62,654 bases of DNA, taken from Candidatus Defluviicoccus seviourii (GTDB lineage Bacteria; Pseudomonadota; Alphaproteobacteria; Rhodospirillales; Defluviicoccaceae). The stretch is from the NCBI GenBank assembly GCA_900609035.2, contig UXAT02000013.1, positions 1-62,654 of the forward strand. Reading direction: 5' to 3'. The number at the start of each line of letters is the position of its first letter. Position 1 is the stretch's first letter. The notes under the pieces were generated by a model. That model saw only the letters and a program-made list of their open reading frames with translations, ran no database searches and was not told the DNA's origin. Below, piece after piece: positions 57,224 through 62,654 of this stretch. The position numbers were made by a program, and so were the translations under genes.

Positions 57224-58711
57224 CTAGTTGGCTGCCAGCCGCAGGGCGACGAAGCGCAGGCCGGCATCGCCCTCGATCAGCAGCAGGATCGACTTCTTTC
57301 CGGATTCGCGCGCCGCAGTGACCTTGGCTGCCATCTGGTCCGGCGTCGTGACCGGTTCCTGACTCACCTCGACGATCAGATCGCCCGGCTTGATGCCTTG
57401 CTCGGCCGCAGGTCCGCCGGCGTCGATGCCGGTCACGACGAGCCCTTTCGCATCTTCGTCCAGGCCATAATCGCTGCGCAAGCGGTCGTTGAGCGCCGCA
57501 ACCGCCAAGCCGACACCGGGAATCGACGCCTTTGGCGTTTCATTCGGCGCCCGCGTCGTCGCCGCAGCGACCTCTTCGGTTTCCTCCAGCGCCGCGACCG
57601 TCACTTTCACGGTGACGGGCTTGTTGCCGCGCCAGACCTTCACGTCAACGGCCTTTCCGACTTCCGTCTCGGCAACAATGCGGGGCAGCTTGCGCATCTG
57701 GTCGATCGGTTTGCCATCAAACTCCAAGATGACGTCGCCGGCCCGGATGTCGGCTTTCTTTGCCGGACCATTGTCGATGACGCTGGCGACCAGCGCGCCG
57801 GACACGCCCTTCAGGCCCAGCGTGTCAGCGATCTCGTCCGTCACCGACTGGATGCGCACGCCAAGCCAACCACGGCGGACCGCCCCGTGCTTGATCAGCT
57901 GCTCGATGACCGGCCGCGCACTGTTGGCAGGGATCGCAAAACCGATGCCGATGCTGCCGCCGGAAGGCGAGAATATCGCCGTGGCGATGCCGATGACCTC
58001 GCCCTGGAGATTAAAGATCGGCCCGCCGGAATTGCCGCGATTGATGGCCGCATCCGTCTGCAGGAAGTCGTCATAGGGCCCGGCATTGATGTCACGGCCA
58101 CGGGCCGAGATGATCCCAGCCGTCACCGACCCGCCGAAGCCGAACGGATTGCCAATCGCAACCACCCAGTCGCCGACCCGGGCGACGTCTGAATCGCCGA
58201 AGCGGACCGGCTTCAGCTTGTCGGACGGCTCGACCTTGAGGACCGCGATGTCGGTCTTCGGATCGCGGCCGATGACCTTGGCCTCGATCCGCGATTCATC
58301 CTGCAAGATCACGGAGATCTCGTCGGCATCCTGGATGACGTGATTGTTGGTGATAACGTAGCCCCGGGCATCGATGACGAAGCCCGAACCAAGCGACGTC
58401 GCCCGCCGCTGCCGCTGCCGCGGCTGGTTGCGCTCGAAAAACTCCTTGAAGAAGTCCTCGAACGGCGAGCCGGGCGGTACTACCGGAACCTCGATCCCCG
58501 ATTGCCCCTCGGCCGTCTGGGTGGTCGAGATGTTGACCACCGACGGCAGTAAACGCTCCGCGAGTTCGGCAAAGCTGTCGGGCGCGGTGCGCGCCAGCGC
58601 CGGGGCAGAGAAGAAAAGCAGAACAACGAGCGCGATCATCCAGCGCGCCATCGGCGCGCGCAACGGACCAGCGCCCGATTCAGCCCTGAAATGGCCAAAC
58701 TGTGGGGTCAT
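57224..58711 (-). CDS. Do/DegP-like periplasmic serine protease
   Basis: A 495-residue protein with a signal peptide (MIALVVLLFFSAPALA) if translated from 58651 or 58711. The catalytic triad is visible: NNHVIQD (His), PKTDIAVLKV (Asp) and NRGNSGGPIFNL (Ser). Two PDZ domains follow (GWLGVRIQSVTDEIADTLGL; VVTGIDAGGPAAEQGIKPGD). It degrades misfolded envelope proteins. It follows hflK-hflC on the same strand, an order common in alphaproteobacteria. Confidence 0.94.
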   Translation of the reverse strand: MTPQFGHFRAESGAGPLRAPMARWMIALVVLLFFSAPALARTAPDSFAELAERLLPSVVNISTTQTAEGQSGIEVPVVPPGSPFEDFFKEFFERNQPRQRQRRATSLGSGFVIDARGYVITNNHVIQDADEISVILQDESRIEAKVIGRDPKTDIAVLKVEPSDKLKPVRFGDSDVARVGDWVVAIGNPFGFGGSVTAGIISARGRDINAGPYDDFLQTDAAINRGNSGGPIFNLQGEVIGIATAIFSPSGGSIGIGFAIPANSARPVIEQLIKHGAVRRGWLGVRIQSVTDEIADTLGLKGVSGALVASVIDNGPAKKADIRAGDVILEFDGKPIDQMRKLPRIVAETEVGKAVDVKVWRGNKPVTVKVTVAALEETEEVAAATTRAPNETPKASIPGVGLAVAALNDRLRSDYGLDEDAKGLVVTGIDAGGPAAEQGIKPGDLIVEVSQEPVTTPDQMAAKVTAARESGKKSILLLIEGDAGLRFVALRLAAN

Positions 58712-58940
58712 CCTGACTCATTCCTAATCCGCGAAGCATCCGCGGGCGTTCCAGTGTGGCGAATACACGATCGCCATGCCATGCGGCAATATCTATTGCG
58801 TCGACCCCTTCGTGCCGCTGCAGGTGTCGATACCCCCCTCTTCGGGCGGCTTGAACACAGGGCTGAAGCGCCTAGCGCCGCGTTCCTGGTCGCGGCAGCC
58901 AGCCGGCGAGAAGCCTCAAAAAGCCCCTCGCCCGCTGCGG

Positions 58941-59825
58941 TCAGCGCTTGACGCTGCCCTGGTCTGGCTGCGTACCGAGAAAGAAACGGAAGAACTCGCT
59001 GGTCGGGCTGAGCACCATTGTCGAACCCGGAGTGCTCAGAGCACTATAGGCTTCGAGCGACCGATAGAAATCGAAGAAAAATAGGTCGCGGCCATACGCC
59101 TCGTTGAGAATTCTCGTCTTCTCCGCGTCACCTTGGCCGCGGTTGATCTGTGCCTGCCGGCTGGCATCGGCCAGGATGACTGTCCGCGTGCGATCAGCCT
59201 CGGCTTGGATCGTCGCCTTCTGCTGTTCGCCCTCGGCGCGGAGCTGCGCCGCCTGCGCGACACGATCGGAACGCATGCGATTGAACACCGCCTGACTGGT
59301 CGTCTCGGGCAGATCCGTGCGGCCAATGCGCACATCGATGACCTCGACACCGAACTCGGGCGCCTGGGCCTTCATCGTTTCCTTGATACGCAGCATGATT
59401 TGCGCGCGTTCGGTCGAGAGGATGTCGCCAAGACCACTGCGCGCGACCTCCGTCCGCACGACCGAGTTCAGTCTCCCACCGAAAATCAGCCGGAAATTGG
59501 CGTCACTCACCGCCCGCTGCTTGAACCGCAACGGATCGACGATGCGGTAACGGGCGAACGCATCGACATTGATTCGCTTTTGATCAACCAGGAGCACTTC
59601 CTGGGTCGGTGGATCGAGATCGAGGATGCGCCGCTCGAAGAACTCGACGTTCTGGATGAAGGGGAGCTTGAAGCCCAAGCCCGGCTGCTGAACGACCCGC
59701 ACCGGATTGCCAAACTGCAGGATCAGGGCCTGCTCGGTCTGCCGCACGGTAAACAGCGAGCTGATGAGAAGGACGAATGCGACCACCGCGACGACGGCCA
59801 AGCCGACGAGCCTTGCTTGCTTCAT
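58941..59825 (-). CDS. hflC: FtsH modulator HflC
   Basis: A 294-residue SPFH/band-7 protein: one N-terminal membrane helix (LVGLAVVAVVAFVLLISSLF), then FTVRQTEQALILQFGNPVRV and a coiled region (GEQQKATIQAEADRTRTVILADASRQAQ). With HflK it forms the ring that regulates FtsH. Its ATG overlaps the hflK stop as ATGA. 58712-58940 carries no gene. Confidence 0.95.
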   Translation of the reverse strand: MKQARLVGLAVVAVVAFVLLISSLFTVRQTEQALILQFGNPVRVVQQPGLGFKLPFIQNVEFFERRILDLDPPTQEVLLVDQKRINVDAFARYRIVDPLRFKQRAVSDANFRLIFGGRLNSVVRTEVARSGLGDILSTERAQIMLRIKETMKAQAPEFGVEVIDVRIGRTDLPETTSQAVFNRMRSDRVAQAAQLRAEGEQQKATIQAEADRTRTVILADASRQAQINRGQGDAEKTRILNEAYGRDLFFFDFYRSLEAYSALSTPGSTMVLSPTSEFFRFFLGTQPDQGSVKR

Positions 59826-60925
59826 CGCCGCGTCTCCTCCGCCTTGCGCTTGCCTAACTCGGGCAACGGCAGGTAGGGCACGACCCCGGTTCCGCCGCCG
59901 CTGGGGTCAATGACAACCTTTTCCGACTTCGCCAGCACGTCTTGCATCCGCTCAAGGTAAAGCCTGCGCAGCGTCACATCGCGACCGGTCAGATAGGCGT
60001 CATGGACGGAGATGAAGCGCTTGGCTTCGCCTTCCGCATCGCGCACCGCCTTTTCCCGATAGGCAGCAGATTCCTGAATGATGCGTTCCGCCTCGCCGCG
60101 CGCCCGCGGCACGATGTCGTTGCGGTAGGTGAGCGCCTCGTTGACCGAGCGCTCCTGGTCCTGGCGCGCCCGCTGGACATCGTTAAAGGCATCGATCACT
60201 TCCGCCGGTGGATCCACCTTCAACTGTTTGACGTCGACCAGCAGGACGCCAGCGCCGTAACCATCGAGGATCGCCTGGGTCAGTTCTTTGGTCTGGTCGT
60301 CGACCTGTTGCCGGCGGACAGTCAGCGCCTCTTCCAGGCTGGTCTGCCCCATGACCTCACGAAAGGCACTCTCGGCTGCGAGTTTGACCGTGGTTTCCGG
60401 GTCGCGCAGATTGAACAGGTAGTCGGCCGCGTTCTTGATGCGCCATTGCACGAGGAAATCGACATCAATGATGTTCTGATCGGATGTCAGCATCAGGCTT
60501 TCCTGCGGCACATCGCGCGTGGCGCCAGCGCGACCGCCCCCTTCCCCGCCACGGAAACCGATCGTGATCTGGTTGGTCTGCTCGACGTTCGGCGTCAGCA
60601 CCTCGCCGATCGGAGCCGGAAACCAGTAGTTCAGACCCGGCGTCGTCACCTTGACGAACCGGCCAAACATCAGCTCAACTCCCTGTTCGCCTGGCTGGAC
60701 GCGGTAGAAGCCGGTCGCGAGCCAGACGGCGAGGACCGCCGCCAGCGCCAACAGCAGCCCGCGGCCGCCGCCGATCCCGGTCGGCACGAACCGCTGGAAC
60801 CGTTCCTGGCTCCGCCGAAGCAAGTCCTCAATGTTGGGTGGAGGTGTCGGAGTTGGGCCGCCCCCCCAAGGGCCACCACCGCCGCCGCCACCCCAGGGAC
60901 CACCGCCCTTCGGATTCCAAGCCAT
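59822..60925 (-). CDS. hflK: FtsH modulator HflK
   Basis: A 367-residue SPFH protein with a Gly/Trp-rich N-terminus (GGGGGGPWGGGP), a membrane helix (LLLALAAVLAVWLATGFY) and the band-7 domain (VQPGEQGVELMFGRFVKVTTPGLNYWFPAPIG). VNEALTYRNDIVPRARGEAERI begins the coiled coil. It is the first gene of the hflK-hflC-degP group and is divergent from mrp, with a shared 219-bp promoter region. Confidence 0.95.
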   Translation of the reverse strand: MAWNPKGGGPWGGGGGGGPWGGGPTPTPPPNIEDLLRRSQERFQRFVPTGIGGGRGLLLALAAVLAVWLATGFYRVQPGEQGVELMFGRFVKVTTPGLNYWFPAPIGEVLTPNVEQTNQITIGFRGGEGGGRAGATRDVPQESLMLTSDQNIIDVDFLVQWRIKNAADYLFNLRDPETTVKLAAESAFREVMGQTSLEEALTVRRQQVDDQTKELTQAILDGYGAGVLLVDVKQLKVDPPAEVIDAFNDVQRARQDQERSVNEALTYRNDIVPRARGEAERIIQESAAYREKAVRDAEGEAKRFISVHDAYLTGRDVTLRRLYLERMQDVLAKSEKVVIDPSGGGTGVVPYLPLPELGKRKAEETRR

Positions 60926-61144
60926 CTAGCTGTGTACTCCTTTGCTGGCCGCGCCGCTCAAGGCTTGACGTGCGGCAGATCCGAATGGGATCTGTCGCAA
61001 CGCAACTTATATGGAGGAAGAGCCTCATTGAGGCCAGTGCTTCTTGTGGAGGCCGGCGCCTCTCGCGCGATAACAGCACCGGTTTGTTCCAACACGCTTA
61101 AGGCAAGGAGGCGGGGCGTCCAGCGGCGCAACCGATCGAAAGTG

Positions 61145-62275
61145 ATGGCAACTATCAGCGAGCAACAGGTGATCGATGCGCTCCGATGCGTGGTCGATCC
61201 GGACTTGAAACGGGATGTCGTGAGCCTCGGCATGGTCCAGGGACTGCGCATCAAGGATGGCCATGTCGCATTCACGCTGGAGGTCGACCCCGAACGGGGT
61301 CCGCGCCTCGAGCCGCTGCGCAAGCTGGCAGAGAAGACGGTGCATGCGTTACCAGGCGCGCTCACGGTGAGCGTCGTCCTCACCGCGCAGCGACGCCAGC
61401 CGGCAGCCGCGCCAGCGCACGGCCATGCGCATCCGCATGCGGCACCACAGCCGCCAGCCGGTGGCCAACTCTTGAACGACGTCCGGGCGATCATCGCCGT
61501 CGCTTCCGGCAAGGGCGGGGTCGGCAAGTCGACCACGGCGGTCAACCTCGCTCTCGCCTTTGCCCGGCTCGGGCAGCGGACCGGACTTCTCGACGCTGAC
61601 ATCTACGGCCCATCGATGCGCCGGCTGTTGGGCGTCGAGGGCCAGCCACAGTCCGCCGACGGACAGAAGCTTGACCCGATGGTCAAGTACGGCGTCAAGG
61701 CGATGTCGATGGCATTCCTGGTCGATGAGGACACGCCGATCGTCTGGCGTGGGCCGATGGTGCAGTCGGCGCTCGAGCAGATGATGCGCGACGTCAACTG
61801 GGGGCCGCTCGACATCATGGTGGTGGACATGCCCCCCGGCACCGGCGACACGCAACTGACGATGGCACAGAAGGTGCCGCTCGCCGGTGCGGTGATCGTC
61901 TCGACGCCGCAGGACATCGCGCTGATCGACGCCCGCAAAGGCCTCAACATGTTCCGCAAGGTCAACGTGCCGGTGCTGGGGCTGATCGAGAACATGAGCT
62001 ACTTCTGCTGTCCCAACTGCGGCCACCGGACGGAGATCTTTGGCCACGGCGGCGCCCAGCGGGAGGCGGAGCGGCTGGAGATGGATTTCCTGGGCGAGAT
62101 CCCGCTCGACGTCGTCATCCGCGAGACCTCCGACGCCGGCCATCCGATCGTGGCCGCGGTGCCAGAGGGCGAGCACGCCCGTGCCTATCTGGCGATTGCC
62201 GAAAAGCTGATCAGGACGATCGACACCAGCGTGGCCGTGCGCTCGGCGACCGCGCCTCGAATCGTCATCTCGTGA
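61145..62275 (+). CDS. mrp: Mrp/ApbC Fe-S cluster carrier ATPase
   Basis: A 376-residue protein. Residues 5-75 are a MIP18-type domain (VIDALRCVVDPDLKRDVVSLGMV), then a His/Pro/Ala linker. The ATPase has AVASGKGGVGKSTTAVNLAL (deviant Walker A), DADIYGPSMRRLLG, VVDMPPGTGDTQLTMAQKVP and ENMSYFCCPNCGHRTEIFG with the CxxC cluster-binding pair. It carries Fe-S clusters to target proteins. ATG 61145 was chosen; the long in-frame extension upstream is antisense to hflK. Confidence 0.96.
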   Translation: MATISEQQVIDALRCVVDPDLKRDVVSLGMVQGLRIKDGHVAFTLEVDPERGPRLEPLRKLAEKTVHALPGALTVSVVLTAQRRQPAAAPAHGHAHPHAAPQPPAGGQLLNDVRAIIAVASGKGGVGKSTTAVNLALAFARLGQRTGLLDADIYGPSMRRLLGVEGQPQSADGQKLDPMVKYGVKAMSMAFLVDEDTPIVWRGPMVQSALEQMMRDVNWGPLDIMVVDMPPGTGDTQLTMAQKVPLAGAVIVSTPQDIALIDARKGLNMFRKVNVPVLGLIENMSYFCCPNCGHRTEIFGHGGAQREAERLEMDFLGEIPLDVVIRETSDAGHPIVAAVPEGEHARAYLAIAEKLIRTIDTSVAVRSATAPRIVIS

Positions 62276-62341
62276 TGACGCGCGTACACCTCCCTCTCCG
62301 GTTCATGTTCGGGTGATAACGGATAGAGTGCCCCACTGTCG

Positions 62342-62551
62342 GCATGGCCGGCGCAAGCCGGCCGTCCACGTCTGACGCTCCATCGAACGTGGATACGCGG
62401 GACATCCCCCTTACGCCCGCGCATGACGGTTGGGGGAGACGCAGGGGGGGGTCCCTATTGTCGTCATGGCCGTGCTCTGACACGGCCATCCACGGATTCT
62501 GCCTCCGCAGGCAAGTCGTGGATGCGCGGGACTTACGCCCGCGCATGACGG
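62342..62551. repeat. Two copies of a dispersed intergenic repeat
   Basis: Two units (62342-62429 and 62463-62551) share a start like GCATGGCCG, an internal hairpin, GTGGAT-CGCGGGAC and the end TTACGCCCGCGCATGACGG. Each can fold (GGCCGGC with GCCGGCC; GGCCGTG with CACGGCC). They look like family repeats spread through this genome. 62552-62654 shows no supported gene. Confidence 0.75.
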
Positions 62552-62654
62552 CAAGTTAGAGCCATACTTCGAGTTAGCCCGTCTTATTCACGACGCCCCT
62601 TGTCGGGGGCTGGCGGATGTAGCGTAAGCGGTTGATGTGGCGTAGGAGTCGGTT

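Noticed and set aside
59942..61144. Upstream extension of the mrp frame giving a 777-residue protein
   Set aside because: The extension is antisense to hflK, and the MIP18-type domain starts at the ATG at 61145.

Overview
The window is GC-rich bacterial DNA. Its core genes and their order (hflK-hflC-degP, miaA, ilv genes, leuA, mreBCD-mrdA-rodA, tRNA-Lys) suggest an alphaproteobacterium, probably from the Rhodospirillales or a neighbouring group. This is inferred from gene order and protein style; no ribosomal RNA is present to confirm it.

Positions 1-8560 look like a plasmid-derived or integrative element. They hold an IS630 remnant, a CHC2 zinc-finger primase-like protein, a replication-relaxation-type protein, two different TraG/VirD4-like P-loop ATPases separated by a small unknown gene, an AlpA-type regulator, a winged-helix replication-initiator-like gene whose 3' side carries palindromic iteron-like repeats, and a divergent KfrA-like coiled-coil DNA-binding protein that begins in five 30-bp tandem repeats. 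No relaxase or mating-pore genes are visible.

Positions 9120-22431 and 30680-40674 form a surface polysaccharide locus. It has a Wzx-type flippase, a Wzy/ligase-type membrane protein, five glycosyltransferases, an FrhB-type protein paired with a polysaccharide pyruvyl transferase, several methyltransferases, a NodU-type carbamoyltransferase, GDP-L-fucose synthesis (gmd, fcl) and wecB. Much of 10.6-18.5 kb is clearly AT-rich and looks imported. The locus is decaying: it holds a frameshifted methyltransferase, a glycosyltransferase tail fused to an ISAs1 remnant, and a truncated wecC.

A nested mobile island (22605-30666) splits the locus. Its outer ends are IS66-type inverted repeats bordered by an exact 8-bp duplication, GGCGGTAA. 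Inside are two tnpA genes, two tnpB 5' halves and one tnpC. An intact four-gene serine-recombinase element (24494-27878) splits one tnpB, and a second recombinase element is truncated.

From tRNA-Lys (40876-40951) rightward the window is core chromosome: a ClC transporter, the rod-shape operon (mreB, mreC, mreD, mrdA, rodA), branched-chain amino-acid synthesis (leuA, ilvC, ilvH, ilvI), miaA, a DUF1015 protein, a DegP-like protease, HflC/HflK and the Mrp Fe-S carrier ATPase. Dispersed palindromic repeats lie at 51175-51276 and 62342-62551. The tRNA 3' end faces the accessory region, which fits a tRNA-anchored island boundary.
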